A stretch of DNA of 64,000 nt from NCBI GenBank assembly GCA_964533585.1, contig CAZHMM010000002.1:1-64000 (forward strand), written 5' to 3'. The notes beneath the pieces were generated by a model. It searched no databases. It had not been told where the DNA came from and worked only from the letters and a program-made list of their open reading frames with translations. Shown here one piece after another: positions 23,709-33,178 of this stretch. The stretch's first letter is position 1. The number at the start of each line of letters is the position of its first letter. The translations under genes were made by a program, and so were the position numbers. Source of the stretch: Elioraea sp964533585. GTDB taxonomy: Bacteria; Pseudomonadota; Alphaproteobacteria; Acetobacterales; Acetobacteraceae.

Positions 23709-24856
23709 TCGGGCAGCACCACGGTCGCGAGCGGCGGCCACTCCACCACGACGCGGTCGCCCCAGGTGATCGGCAGCTCCGTGATCCGCGCCTGATTCGG
23801 CTGGCTGACGCGCACCGGGCCGCCCTCCGGCAGGTCGACCACGAACATGAAGAAGTCGCCGTAATAGGCGATGTCGCGCACGGCGCCGACGAGGCGGTTG
23901 GTGCCGGCGGTCGCGTCAGCGTCGGCCTTGCGCACGCGCATCTTCTCGGGCCGCACGGCGACGAAGACGCGCGCACCCGCCGGTTTGGGCGGATCGGTAT
24001 CGGACTGGAACGTGGCGTCGAACGCGGTCGCCTCGACCAGCGCGCCGGTGGCACCCGCCGCGCGCACGATGCCCTCGAACACGTTCGCCGTGCCGAGGAA
24101 CTCCGCGACCAGCCGCGTCTGGGGATACTCGTAGACCTCCGCCGGCGTGCCGACCTGGGCGAGATAGCCGTGGTGCATCACCGCGAGCCTGCTCGCCATG
24201 GTCATCGCCTCCTCCTGGTCGTGCGTGACCATGATGAAGGTGATGCCGGTCTTCTCCTGGATGTTGACGAGCTCGAACTGGGTCTGCTCGCGCAGGTTCT
24301 TGTCGAGCGCGCCGAGCGGCTCGTCGAGCAGGAGGAGCTTGGGCCGCTTCACCAGGCTGCGCGCCAGCGCGACGCGCTGCCTCTGCCCGCCCGACAGCTC
24401 GTGCGGCCGGCGCTTCTCCATGCCGCCGAGCCGGACGAGTTCGAGCATCGCCGCGACGCGCTCGGCGATCTCGGGCCGGGCCATTCCCTCCATGCGCAGG
24501 CCGAAGGCTACGTTCTGCGCCACCGTCATGTGGGGGAACAGCGCATAGGACTGGAACATCATGTTCACCGGCCGCGCATAGGGCGGCACATCGGCGACGT
24601 CCTGGCCATCGAGCAGGATGCGCCCGGCATCGGGCCGCTCGAAGCCGGCGAGCATGCGCAACAGCGTGGTCTTGCCCGAGCCCGAGCCGCCGAGCAGGGC
24701 GAACAGCTCGCCGCGATAGATGTCGAGGCTGACATCGTCGACCGCGACGGTGGCGCCGAACCGCTTGGTTACGCCGAGGATGCGGAGATAGGGCTCCGCC
24801 TCCGGGTCGCGCCAGGGCTCGGGCGCGCCCGGAGGGGCAACGTTCGCCTGCTGCAC
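23705..24856 (-). CDS. potG: Polyamine ABC transporter ATP-binding protein PotA/PotG-like
   Basis: A 383-residue ATPase: Walker A LLGGSGSGKTTLLRM, Q-loop in FQSYALFPHM, signature LSGGQRQRVALARS, Walker B LLLLDEPLGALD and switch histidine in VTHDQEEA, followed by a C-terminal TOBE domain (from about residue 280, with VAVRPEKMRV). It powers spermidine/putrescine import. It starts four bases after the binding-protein stop. Confidence 0.94.
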   Translation of the reverse strand: MQQANVAPPGAPEPWRDPEAEPYLRILGVTKRFGATVAVDDVSLDIYRGELFALLGGSGSGKTTLLRMLAGFERPDAGRILLDGQDVADVPPYARPVNMMFQSYALFPHMTVAQNVAFGLRMEGMARPEIAERVAAMLELVRLGGMEKRRPHELSGGQRQRVALARSLVKRPKLLLLDEPLGALDKNLREQTQFELVNIQEKTGITFIMVTHDQEEAMTMASRLAVMHHGYLAQVGTPAEVYEYPQTRLVAEFLGTANVFEGIVRAAGATGALVEATAFDATFQSDTDPPKPAGARVFVAVRPEKMRVRKADADATAGTNRLVGAVRDIAYYGDFFMFVVDLPEGGPVRVSQPNQARITELPITWGDRVVVEWPPLATVVLPE

Positions 24857-24860
24857 CGTC

Positions 24861-25982
24861 TCAGCGGCCGGCCTTGAACCTCGCCCACATGCGGCTGCGC
24901 GCGCGTTCCGCCGCCTGCGGCACCGCGCGGACAGTGAAGAACCGCGCGAAATCCTCGTCGGCCGGATAGACGTTGCGGTCGGCGAGGATGTCCGGCTCGA
25001 TCATCGGCTTCGAGCCCGGCACGGCGTTCGGATAGGCGACATGATTGGTGATCGCCGCCATCACATCGGGCTGGAGCAGGAAGTCGATCAGCCTGTGCGC
25101 GTTGTCGCGGTTGGGCGCGTCGCGCGGGACCGCCAGCACGTCGAACCAGAGCTGGGCGCCTTCCTTCGGCGCGACGTACTTCACCTCCACGCCCTGGCCC
25201 GCCTCCTGCGCGCGGTCGGCGGCCTGGATCGCATCGCCCGAATAGGCGAAAGCGAGGCAGGCTTGGCCAGTGGCGAGCAGCTCGATCGCCCCGCCGGTGG
25301 AGAAGGTGCGGATATGCGGGCGGATCGCCAACAGCGTCTGCTCGACGCGGCGGAGATCGGCCTCGGCCGTGCTGTTCGGATCGATCCCGAGATAGCGCAG
25401 CACGGTGGGCAGAACGTCGATCTGGCTGTCCATCATGACGATGCCGCAGCGCGCGATCCGGCTCGCGTGCTCGGGCTTGAACAGCAGGTCCCAGGAATCG
25501 AGCGGCGCGTCGGGGGCGACCTCGCGGATGCGGGCGGCATTGATGCCGAGCCCGATCGTGCCCCAAAGATAGATCGCGCCGTGGCGGTTGCCCTGATCCG
25601 AGGCGTCGAGCCGCTGCATGAGCGTGGCATCGAGGTTGGACCAGTTCGGGATCTTGGCCCGATCGAGCGGCTGCAGCGCGCCGGCGGCGATCAGCCGTGA
25701 GAACGACGGCTCGTTGGTCGGCACGACGATGTCGTAGCCCGACCGGCCAGCCAGCAGCTTCGCCTCCAGCGTCTCGAGGCTGTCGAACACGTCGTAGCGG
25801 ACGGCGATGCCGGTCTCGCGGGTGAACCGCTCCAGCACCTCGGGGGCGATGTAGTCGTTCCAGTTATAGACGTTGACGGTCTGGCTTTGGGCAGCCGCCG
25901 GCGCGGCGGGGATGGCGGCGACGGCGAAAGCGGCGATCGCGCCGAGGATGAGGCGGCGCATCGCGGGGGCGTGCGTGGTCAT
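24861..25982 (-). CDS. potF: Polyamine-binding periplasmic protein PotF-like
   Basis: A 373-residue solute-binding protein. A signal peptide (RRLILGAIAAFAVAAIPA, cleavage after APAAAQ near residue 32) leads to the mature start VNVYNWNDYIAPEVL, the hallmark of PotD/PotF proteins. Other family features are YDIVVPTNEPS and WGTIGLGIN. ATG 25982 is chosen at the signal peptide; the frame is open further upstream without one. It is the first gene of the unit potF-potG-potH-potI and probably also of the two aminotransferases and the GNAT gene. Confidence 0.94.
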   Translation of the reverse strand: MTTHAPAMRRLILGAIAAFAVAAIPAAPAAAQSQTVNVYNWNDYIAPEVLERFTRETGIAVRYDVFDSLETLEAKLLAGRSGYDIVVPTNEPSFSRLIAAGALQPLDRAKIPNWSNLDATLMQRLDASDQGNRHGAIYLWGTIGLGINAARIREVAPDAPLDSWDLLFKPEHASRIARCGIVMMDSQIDVLPTVLRYLGIDPNSTAEADLRRVEQTLLAIRPHIRTFSTGGAIELLATGQACLAFAYSGDAIQAADRAQEAGQGVEVKYVAPKEGAQLWFDVLAVPRDAPNRDNAHRLIDFLLQPDVMAAITNHVAYPNAVPGSKPMIEPDILADRNVYPADEDFARFFTVRAVPQAAERARSRMWARFKAGR

Positions 25983-26301
25983 CGTCCCGGTGTTCTCCCT
26001 CGTCGGTGGGAGCCCGCGCTGGCCCGCGCGGACGCTCGCGCGGCACCGTATCACGCCGGCGGGGAGGGTCGAGCGGCGTGGCGATCAGCTCTGCGCGGGG
26101 GTTACCGCCGGACTGTGAATATTTTCCTTGACTATAGTCCCAAGGATTGGCAGCCTCCATCGCGTCACGGGAGTCGTGCGCCCGCGGGGCCGAAGGCCCC
26201 TCGCCGGCGTCGGCTCGTCTCCCCACTCCTCACCGTCGTCGCCGCCCCGGTGCGCCCCCCGCGCCGGGCGCGCCGCCCTGCGCGAAGGGACCGATCCCGC
26301 C
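25983..26301. other. Intergenic region between potF and the phage-like genes
   Basis: About 320 bases between divergent genes, mostly very GC-rich. The exception is an AT-rich core at 26111-26150 containing a perfect palindrome GACTATAGTC (26130-26139), which gives a TATAGT hexamer on both strands. No good -35 stands at the right distance on either strand. A GGGGCC-GAA-GGCCCC stem lies near 26190. The potF promoter is likely here. Confidence 0.4.
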
Positions 26302-26640
26302 ATGGCGTTCGTGCCCAATAATCTTGCGGTTCTGTCCTACGCCGCCGGCTTCACGCTCTGGACCTACGCCACCGTGGCGGACAGCGTCAGCGCCGTGCTC
26401 CGGGACGGCTATTTCGACGAGGCGCGCACCTACGTCCGCGAGGACGACCTCATCCTGCTGAACGCGGCCGACGGCGCGCGCATCCTGCGCGTCGTCGCCA
26501 ATGATGGCGTCCGGGTCAGGGCCGCCTCGATCGCCGGCGATGTGCCGATCGAGCCGCCCGACGTTCCAGGCGAGGCGATCCTGGACGAGGCCGGCAGGCC
26601 GATCCTCGACGAAGCCGGCGCACCGATCCTTCAGGGCTAG
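26302..26640 (+). CDS. Small phage-tail-associated protein with an 8-residue repeat
   Basis: A 112-residue protein with no clear family. The core LAVLSYAAGFTLWTYATVAD and DGYFDEARTYVREDDLILL matches, residue for residue in layout, the next gene (LSVLAYANGFTLWHYRT; TGYFNPAAHLVRRGDMVL). The C-terminus carries a tandem 8-residue unit (ILDEAGRP, ILDEAGAP, then ILQG; 26578-26637). I have seen similar short proteins beside tail-fibre genes in alphaproteobacterial prophage-like regions; the function is unknown. Confidence 0.7.
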   Translation: MAFVPNNLAVLSYAAGFTLWTYATVADSVSAVLRDGYFDEARTYVREDDLILLNAADGARILRVVANDGVRVRAASIAGDVPIEPPDVPGEAILDEAGRPILDEAGAPILQG

Positions 26641-26736
26641 GCCCGCGCCCGGCCCGCAGACCCGGCCGCGCCCGAGGCGTTGGCCACCCAGCCGGCAGGT
26701 CCTGCCGCGTCTCTCCAGCCCCCCAAGGAGCCCCTG

Positions 26737-26973
26737 ATGCCTTTCGAGATCCAGAGCCTGTCCGTGCTCGCTTACGCCAACGGCTTCACGCTGTGGCACT
26801 ACCGTACGGACAACGACACGCGCAGCCAGACGCTGTCGACCGGCTACTTCAACCCGGCCGCGCACCTGGTGCGGCGCGGCGACATGGTGTTGGCGCGCTC
26901 GAGCGATGCGTTCTCCATCCTGCACGTGACCGCGCATTCCGGATCCAGCGTGAACGTGGCCGCCCTGGTCTGA
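26737..26973 (+). CDS. Small phage-tail-associated protein, paralogue of the previous gene
   Basis: A 78-residue protein starting MPFEIQSLSVLAYANGFTLW, with AAGGAG nine bases upstream. It is homologous to residues 1-75 of the preceding protein but lacks the repeat tail. The shared pattern is an aromatic beta-strand-rich stretch. It is followed by the tRNA-Thr gene on the other strand and then by a tail-fibre gene. The function is unknown. Confidence 0.72.
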   Translation: MPFEIQSLSVLAYANGFTLWHYRTDNDTRSQTLSTGYFNPAAHLVRRGDMVLARSSDAFSILHVTAHSGSSVNVAALV

Positions 26974-27006
26974 CGCGTCGGTCGGGCTGTCCCGCCTGGC
27001 GGTGGC

Positions 27007-27081
<75 letters not shown>

Positions 27082-27235
27082 CCGGGGGCCGGATCGGCCC
27101 ATCCGCGACGGTCCACTACAGCAAAGCCCCGCCTGCCGTCGAGATCCCTCGTGCGCCACGGGCTCACCTCACCTCTCCCCTTCCGCGCCGCCCTCCACCG
27201 CGCTGACGGCGCCCTCACTCCGCAAGGAGCAGCTG

Positions 27236-28753
27236 ATGTCCGGTCCTCTGAAGATCTCCCAGTATCCGCCTGCCGCCACTGCCAACAGCACCGACGAGCT
27301 GGTTGCCAACCAGAACGGCACCACGGTCAAGCTCACGGTTGGCCAGCTACGCGCGCCGCTCGCCCCGGCGGTGCACACCCATGGCGAGGCCGACATCATC
27401 GGCACGATCGCGCCCAGCCGGCTGGCGCAGGCGGGCGCGAGTTCGGGCCAGGTGCTGAAGTGGAACGGCACCGCCTGGGCCCCGGCCGCCGACAATGTCG
27501 GCACCGGCGGCGGTTCGACCGAGTGGTCGGCGCTCACCGGCATGCCGGCGGCGATCGCCGCGATCGACCCCCTGACGCCGGCGGCCGATCGCCTCGCCTA
27601 CTATACCGGCACGAATGCCGCGGCGCTGGCGATCGTGACCGGCTTCGCCCGCACGCTGCTGGACGATACTGACGCCGCCACCGCGCGCGGCACGCTTGGT
27701 GCGGCCGCGGCGACGCACGGACACGCGATCGCCGACGTCACCAACCTCCAGACCGCGCTCGACGGCAAGGCGGGGGCCGCGCACACGCACGCCATCGGTG
27801 ACGTGACCAATCTGCAGGCGGCATTGGATGGCAAGGCCGCCGCGTCGCACACGCATACGATCGCCAATGTGACCAACCTGCAGGCGGCCCTGGACGCGAA
27901 GGCGGCCCTCGCGCACACGCACAGCGAGGCCGACATCACCGGCACGATCGCGCCCAGCCGGCTGGCGCAGGCGGGCGCGAGTTCGGGCCAGGTGCTGAAG
28001 TGGAACGGCACCGCCTGGGCCCCGGCCGCCGACAATGTCGGCACCGGCGGCGGTTCGGGAGGCTACGCCTCGCAGCGCACGATGACGGCCAGCGGCAGCA
28101 TCACGGACGCGGACCGGAACGGCGTCGTCTATGTCAGTGGCGCGGGCATCACCGCCACCTTCGTCCGCGCGGGCTTCTCCCCACGTGACCGCGTGCTGCT
28201 GATCAACATCGGCAGCGACGCGGCAACGATCAGCGCCGGGGCGGACGGGTTCAACATCGCCGGCAACAACAGCTTCATCCTGTTCCCCGGCGAGGAGCGC
28301 GAGGTCGTCTACGAGGGCACCGCCAGCCCGTACTGGCGCGTTGCCGTGCCGAACACGATCCAGCTCGCGGCCAACCAGGTCGCGACGCTCAACAGCGCCG
28401 GCACCGGCTTCGAGGCGCGCACCGAGAAGGTCGTCGGCTCCATCTTCCTGCCGATCACGGGCAATGTCGCCGCCGGCGCGGCGGACGGGCAGATCGGCAT
28501 GTGGGGCAACAAGCCCTGCGCGCTCACCGCCGTGCGGGCGCGAACCCTCGGCGGCGCGTGTTCGATCCAGATCCGCAAGAACGGAGCACCGATCAACGGC
28601 TTCACAGGCACGGTCGCTCAGACCACGGCGGTGACCAGCACTGCGAGCAGCGAGCCGCTTGCGCAGGACAATCTGCTGGACGTCGTGGTGACGAATGCGA
28701 GTAGTCTGACCGGACTCTTCATCACCTTCCTCGGCGTAAGGACGGCGGATTGA
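27236..28753 (+). CDS. Phage tail-fibre-like protein with HxH repeats
   Basis: A 505-residue protein. It begins MSGPLKISQYPPAATANSTD, a typical start of small tail-fibre adaptors. Residues about 165-230 contain successive repeats of the form H-T/G-H-x-I-x-x-V-T-N-L-Q-x-A-L-D-x-K-A, the HxH motif that binds metal along trimeric fibre shafts. A segment GTIAPSRLAQAGASSGQVLK onward occurs twice, from a 134-bp direct repeat. The C-terminal 220 residues look like a beta-rich receptor-binding or baseplate domain. AAGGAG precedes the start by eight bases. It is likely structural and trimeric; the host target is unknown. Confidence 0.82.
   Translation: MSGPLKISQYPPAATANSTDELVANQNGTTVKLTVGQLRAPLAPAVHTHGEADIIGTIAPSRLAQAGASSGQVLKWNGTAWAPAADNVGTGGGSTEWSALTGMPAAIAAIDPLTPAADRLAYYTGTNAAALAIVTGFARTLLDDTDAATARGTLGAAAATHGHAIADVTNLQTALDGKAGAAHTHAIGDVTNLQAALDGKAAASHTHTIANVTNLQAALDAKAALAHTHSEADITGTIAPSRLAQAGASSGQVLKWNGTAWAPAADNVGTGGGSGGYASQRTMTASGSITDADRNGVVYVSGAGITATFVRAGFSPRDRVLLINIGSDAATISAGADGFNIAGNNSFILFPGEEREVVYEGTASPYWRVAVPNTIQLAANQVATLNSAGTGFEARTEKVVGSIFLPITGNVAAGAADGQIGMWGNKPCALTAVRARTLGGACSIQIRKNGAPINGFTGTVAQTTAVTSTASSEPLAQDNLLDVVVTNASSLTGLFITFLGVRTAD
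27384..28057 (+). repeat. Pair of 134-bp direct repeats within the fibre gene
   Basis: 27384-27517 and 27924-28057 differ at one base (27399/27939) and are exactly 540 bp (180 codons) apart. Both copies are in frame. Recombination between them would delete or add one shaft segment without breaking the protein. Confidence 0.9.
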
Positions 28754-30963
28754 TGCTGCTCATCCAAACCTTCGGGACACGACTCAAATCCGCCGAGGTG
28801 CGCGTCTACGGCGCGCTGCCGCCGTTCCGCGCGGCCGTCGGCGGCGGCGGTGGCGGCGAGGGCACGCTGATCGAGACGGTCATCCTCGACAACTTCTCGG
28901 GCGGTCCCCGCACCGATCCGAACATCTCCTTCGCCCGCGACTTTCTGGAAGGCGAGGTGCCGGCGGGCAGCCGCGTCGAGCTGCGCCACGACGGCGAGAC
29001 GGTCGCGCTGCAGCAGGCGGACGGGCTGAGCTATCACGGCGACGGCTCGCTCAAGCGGGCCGTGTTCTCGTGCAAGCCAAGCGCGACCGTCGCCGATAAC
29101 GACACCATCGCGATCTCGCTGCATATGGTGCAGGGGAGCTTCCCGAGTGCCTCGCCGATCGATCGCAGGACGCTGACGACGCAGAACTACCGCATGCGGC
29201 TGCGCATCGACGGCATCGACTACTGGTGCGTCCTGAACAACCTCGACACGGCGGGCACCTTCCGCGAACGCCGCGCCGGTGCTGTCGTGCGCGCCTGGCA
29301 CCACTGGGGCGTGTTCCGCCAGGGCACCGGGGCCGGCGACGCCGACCAGGGGCAGTGGCAGGGTCATTTCTACAGCTATGTGTGGGCGGACGGCACGATC
29401 ACCGTCTTCCCCTATGCGATCAACGGCCGCGTGGCGAACAGCCAGAGCTACACCGTGCAGGAGTTCGAGCTGCTGAACGGCGATGCTACGATCGTCTCGC
29501 ACAAGACCAGCTTCACCGCCTTCGGCTGGTCGGCCTACTTCCTGTGCACCGCCGACGGCCTGCCGCACTGGTCAAGGAACGCGACGCATGTGCACCCGCG
29601 CGCGTCCTGGCGCTGGTTCCACGACCACAAGCTGATCTGGAACACCTACGACACGGCGACGGTGCGGGCGAGCGTGCCGGTGCCGGCGGCGCTGTCCTAC
29701 AGCCCCGACAATCCGGCCGGTGCGTTCGGTGGCGCCAACATCAACCAATCCGGCGCGAGCGCCTGGATCGGCGACATTCCGGACTGGGATGCGCATGCGC
29801 TGCTGGCGACCAGCGGCACCGAGAAGTCGGTCGGCGACCGCGCCACGCTGTTGCGCAATTCGCGGGTCAACGCGCTGGCGATGGGTGTGAAGTTCGCCGC
29901 CTGGCTGGTGCGGCACGAGAGCGGCCACCCGCCCGTGATCGTCGATCAGGACTACACCGCGCGCGGGCTCACGACCGCGCAGCCGGCCATCGGCTGGGCC
30001 TCGAACCCGACACTCTCGCGCACCGGCGGCGCCTTCGCCGGTGCTGCGACCGACGCCTCGCATCAGCCGCAGTACCCGACCTATCAGGCGATGGTGACGG
30101 GCTGGGAGTGGTGGCTCGATATGATGGTGATCCTCGGCGTCGGATGCATCGGCCGCGAGGATCCGAGCAACGCCGTGGACTACTCGCGCCGGCCGCGGGT
30201 CAACGGAGCGTCGCGCGACTGCGGCACGCTCCAGATCACGGCGCACCGGCAGAATGCCTGGAAACACAAGCCTGTCTGCGACGCCGAGTGGATCATGCCG
30301 GACGATCACCCGTGCAAGGCGTATCTCAACCAGCTGCTTGTCAACGGGTTCGCAATCGCCGAGCAGTTCCTCACGCCGCCCGAGTACGCGGCGGACCGCC
30401 AGGCGCTCGGCGTCTGGCGCTCGGCCTATGGCGGCATTTCCAGTGTCGGCTTCGCGCCCTGGCAGGCGCACGGCTACTTCGTGCCGACGATCTGCATGTC
30501 GGTGAATCGGAGGCGAATCACGATCTCGCACAGGCTCGTGGCCGAGCACATCACGAAACAGCTCTTCGGTGTGATCAATGCCTGCCCATATCGCGGCTCG
30601 TCGCTGTATGCATGCGGCTGGCGCGAGGGGCCACAGCCGACGACCGGCGCGCCGATCGCGCAGACCTGGGACAGTGTCTACTGCTCTCACAGCAGTGACC
30701 AGATCTCTGGCTTGACCATCAAGCTCATTTCCGACGCGGGCGGCTCAGGCGGCGCGTGCCCGACGAGCGGGCTCGCGCGACCGATCGATGGTGGGCACAC
30801 CTATCCCAACCTGGCGCGCCGCGCGTGTGAGGCTGGCGCGATGGTCGGCATCCCGGCGGCCAGCGTGGCGCTGGCCTATCTGCGGAACGAGGAAGCGGCG
30901 GCGGGCATCACCGATGCCTCGCGCGCGAGCAAGCCCCAGTGGGGCACAAGAGCCCCGGAGTAG
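28753..30963 (+). CDS. Large phage-like or surface protein of unknown function
   Basis: A 736-residue protein overlapping the fibre stop (TGATG). Early residues contain a GGGGGGEG linker, then FARDFLEGEVPAGSRVELRH, a beta-sandwich-like module reminiscent of the N-terminus of some carbohydrate-active proteins. The middle is rich in Trp, Tyr and His (AWHHWGVFRQGTG; ASWRWFHDHKLIW). I recognise no catalytic motif. Its place between a fibre gene and a small jelly-roll-like protein suggests a tail or spike component, perhaps acting on surface polysaccharide; that is inference. Confidence 0.6.
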   Translation: MLLIQTFGTRLKSAEVRVYGALPPFRAAVGGGGGGEGTLIETVILDNFSGGPRTDPNISFARDFLEGEVPAGSRVELRHDGETVALQQADGLSYHGDGSLKRAVFSCKPSATVADNDTIAISLHMVQGSFPSASPIDRRTLTTQNYRMRLRIDGIDYWCVLNNLDTAGTFRERRAGAVVRAWHHWGVFRQGTGAGDADQGQWQGHFYSYVWADGTITVFPYAINGRVANSQSYTVQEFELLNGDATIVSHKTSFTAFGWSAYFLCTADGLPHWSRNATHVHPRASWRWFHDHKLIWNTYDTATVRASVPVPAALSYSPDNPAGAFGGANINQSGASAWIGDIPDWDAHALLATSGTEKSVGDRATLLRNSRVNALAMGVKFAAWLVRHESGHPPVIVDQDYTARGLTTAQPAIGWASNPTLSRTGGAFAGAATDASHQPQYPTYQAMVTGWEWWLDMMVILGVGCIGREDPSNAVDYSRRPRVNGASRDCGTLQITAHRQNAWKHKPVCDAEWIMPDDHPCKAYLNQLLVNGFAIAEQFLTPPEYAADRQALGVWRSAYGGISSVGFAPWQAHGYFVPTICMSVNRRRITISHRLVAEHITKQLFGVINACPYRGSSLYACGWREGPQPTTGAPIAQTWDSVYCSHSSDQISGLTIKLISDAGGSGGACPTSGLARPIDGGHTYPNLARRACEAGAMVGIPAASVALAYLRNEEAAAGITDASRASKPQWGTRAPE

Positions 30964-30967
30964 AGCC

Positions 30968-31639
30968 ATGGCCGTCATCGCCTCCGATACCTTCGCCGGC
31001 CTAGGCGACGGCGTCAGCCTCGCCGGCCGGCCGCTCGACAACGGCAACGGCGGCTCCGGCACGCGCGCCTGGGCGAGCATCAGCAGCGCGGACATGGCCG
31101 GCAACGGTGCCGGCCAGATCCGGGGCGCGAGCAACTTCCGCAATGGCCGCGTGCAGGTGGCCGGCCTCGGCAATCACCGTCTGCGCGCGCGATTCACCTT
31201 CAACGGCAGCTACGCCAATATCTGCCTCACCACGCTCTGCACGAACGGTGAGAGCAACGGGACGACCAGTGCGCTGTACGCGGTCCTGTCCGCGAACGGC
31301 ACCGCCTTGCGGGTGCGCGAAGGGGTGAACCAGAACTGGTCCGCCGGTGCCGACCGTGCCTCGAAGACCATCACCCCGCCGAACGTGAGCGGCTGGTATT
31401 GGCTTGAACTCGCGGTCGAGGGGCTTGTCGCAACGGCGCGTCTGCTCAACGACGACCTAAGCCTCTATGATGAGGTCAGCCACGCGTTCAGCGCGCTGCC
31501 GTCCGGGCAGTTCTGCGGTCTCGGCTTCGCGCTGAGCGGCAATGCCGCGCTGTTCGACGACTTCATCCTCGACGACATGGCCGGGTCCGGTGGTTCACCT
31601 CCGCCCAGCCCCGCTCGCGCCCGGGCGCTCTGGGTCTGA
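30968..31639 (+). CDS. Phage-like protein with a predicted concanavalin-like fold
   Basis: A 223-residue protein four bases after the previous gene, starting MAVIASDTFAGLGDGVSLAG. The layout (SDTF at the start, then alternating beta-strands, ending ALFDDFILDDMAG) is that of LamG/concanavalin-like domains often found as carbohydrate-binding parts of phage tails. No catalytic residues are evident. It is the last gene of the tail-like cassette. Confidence 0.6.
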   Translation: MAVIASDTFAGLGDGVSLAGRPLDNGNGGSGTRAWASISSADMAGNGAGQIRGASNFRNGRVQVAGLGNHRLRARFTFNGSYANICLTTLCTNGESNGTTSALYAVLSANGTALRVREGVNQNWSAGADRASKTITPPNVSGWYWLELAVEGLVATARLLNDDLSLYDEVSHAFSALPSGQFCGLGFALSGNAALFDDFILDDMAGSGGSPPPSPARARALWV

Positions 31640-31672
31640 CCGAGGTCAGACTTCCGCCTTCCGCTCGGCGCC

Positions 31673-32089
31673 TCACCTCTGCCGCCAGGGCAGGCCGGCG
31701 GCGATCCAGCCCGACGCCGTCCGCCGGTGGCCCTCGCCGTCCAGCGGGCCTTCGAACCCGTCGCGGATGTTGAACACCTCCGCGAATCCGGCCGCGCGCG
31801 CCATCCGCGCTGCCGCCAGGCTGCGCGCGCCGGAGCGGCAGAGGAAGTAGAGCCGATGCTCGGGCGTCAGCCCCGCATCGTGCAACGCCTCGACGAAGCC
31901 CGGGTTCACCGCCATCGACGGGAAGAGCTGCCAGGCGATCGGCACGACGGGCTTGCCGGTCGCCGAGAGGTCGGGCATGCCGACATAGGTCCATTCGGCG
32001 TCCGTCCGGACATCGATCAGCATCGCGCGCGGATCCTCGTTCAGGGCCCGCCAGGTTTCGGCGGGCGAGACCTCGGGCACGTCGCTCAT
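31673..32089 (-). CDS. Rhodanese-like domain protein
   Basis: A 138-residue single-domain rhodanese that can carry sulfane sulfur. The active-site cysteine is in YFLCRSGARSL; LIDVRTDAEW is the N-terminal motif. Start ATG 32089 (MSDVPEVSPAETWRALN). It is divergent from the cysteine synthase gene with 57 bases between them, consistent with a sulfur-related pair. Confidence 0.9.
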   Translation of the reverse strand: MSDVPEVSPAETWRALNEDPRAMLIDVRTDAEWTYVGMPDLSATGKPVVPIAWQLFPSMAVNPGFVEALHDAGLTPEHRLYFLCRSGARSLAAARMARAAGFAEVFNIRDGFEGPLDGEGHRRTASGWIAAGLPWRQR

Positions 32090-32146
32090 GCGGTCGGTTC
32101 CTCTCTGGATGTCGGACCCGGACAGGGTAGCGGCAGGAGCGACCTC

Positions 32147-33148
32147 ATGGCGATGGTGGACGGGCTCGTCGGCGCAATCGGCAACACGCCGCTGATCAGG
32201 CTCAGGCGCGCCTCCGCCGCCACGGGCTGCGAGATCCTCGGCAAGGCCGAGTTCATGAACCCGGGCGGGTCGGTGAAGGACCGCGCGGCACTCGCCATCA
32301 TCACGGATGCCGAGGCGGCGGGCCAGTTGCGTCCGGGCGGCACGATCGTCGAGGGCACGGCGGGCAATACCGGCATCGGACTGACGCTGGTCGGCAATGC
32401 GCGGGGGTATCGTTCCGTCATCGTGATGCCAGAGACGCAGAGCCGCGAGAAGATCGAGTTCCTGCGCATGATCGGCGCCGATCTCCGTCTCGTCCCAGCC
32501 GCCCCCTACAAGGACCCCGGCAATTACGTGCATGTCTCGCGCCGGCTCGCCGAGGAACTGGCCGCGAGCGAGCCGAACGGGGCGATCTGGGCGAACCAGT
32601 TCGACAATCTCGCCAACCGCGAGGGCCATCGCCGCACCACCGGCGAGGAGATCTGGCGCGAGACCGAGGGGCGCGTCGATGCCTTCACCTGCGCCTGCGG
32701 CACCGGCGGCACGCTCGCCGGCGTCGCACTGGCGCTGAAGGCGCGCAAGCCCGCTGTGCGGATCGTGCTCGCCGACCCGCTGGGCAGCGCCCTCCATGCC
32801 TGGAAGACGCGCGGCGTGCTGGAGCTGGAGGGCAGCTCGATCACCGAGGGCATCGGCCAGAGCCGCGTGCCCGGCAATCTCGAGGGAGCGCCGATCGACG
32901 ATGCGATCCGGATCCCGGACGAGGAGATGCTGGAGCAGGTGTTCGACCTCACCATCCACGAGGGGCTGAGCGTGGGCGGCTCGGCCGGGCTGAACGTCGC
33001 CGCGGCGATTCGGGTCGCGCGCGAGCTTGGTCCGGGCCACACGGTGGTGACGATCCTCTGCGACGGCGGCGCGCGCTACCAGTCGAAGCTGTTCAATCCC
33101 GAGTTCCTGCGCGGCAAGGGCCTGCCCACGCCGCCCTGGATGGAATGA
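32147..33148 (+). CDS. Cysteine synthase A-like protein
   Basis: A 333-residue fold-type II PLP enzyme of the O-acetylserine sulfhydrylase family. The PLP lysine is K44 in NPGGSVKDRAALAI; the substrate loop is EGTAGNTGIGL and the phosphate loop is CGTGGTLAGV. AGGAG lies eight bases before ATG 32147. Some close relatives use other acceptors, so the exact reaction is not certain. It faces the rhodanese gene. Confidence 0.9.
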   Translation: MAMVDGLVGAIGNTPLIRLRRASAATGCEILGKAEFMNPGGSVKDRAALAIITDAEAAGQLRPGGTIVEGTAGNTGIGLTLVGNARGYRSVIVMPETQSREKIEFLRMIGADLRLVPAAPYKDPGNYVHVSRRLAEELAASEPNGAIWANQFDNLANREGHRRTTGEEIWRETEGRVDAFTCACGTGGTLAGVALALKARKPAVRIVLADPLGSALHAWKTRGVLELEGSSITEGIGQSRVPGNLEGAPIDDAIRIPDEEMLEQVFDLTIHEGLSVGGSAGLNVAAAIRVARELGPGHTVVTILCDGGARYQSKLFNPEFLRGKGLPTPPWME

Positions 33149-33178
33149 CGGGGCTGGGCCGCGCCGCTGCCTCCGTCT

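Noticed and set aside
20718..23795. Plus-strand frames of 250-450 codons opposite the aminotransferase and polyamine permease genes
   Set aside because: They are antisense shadows; the minus strand encodes conserved enzymes with all motifs.
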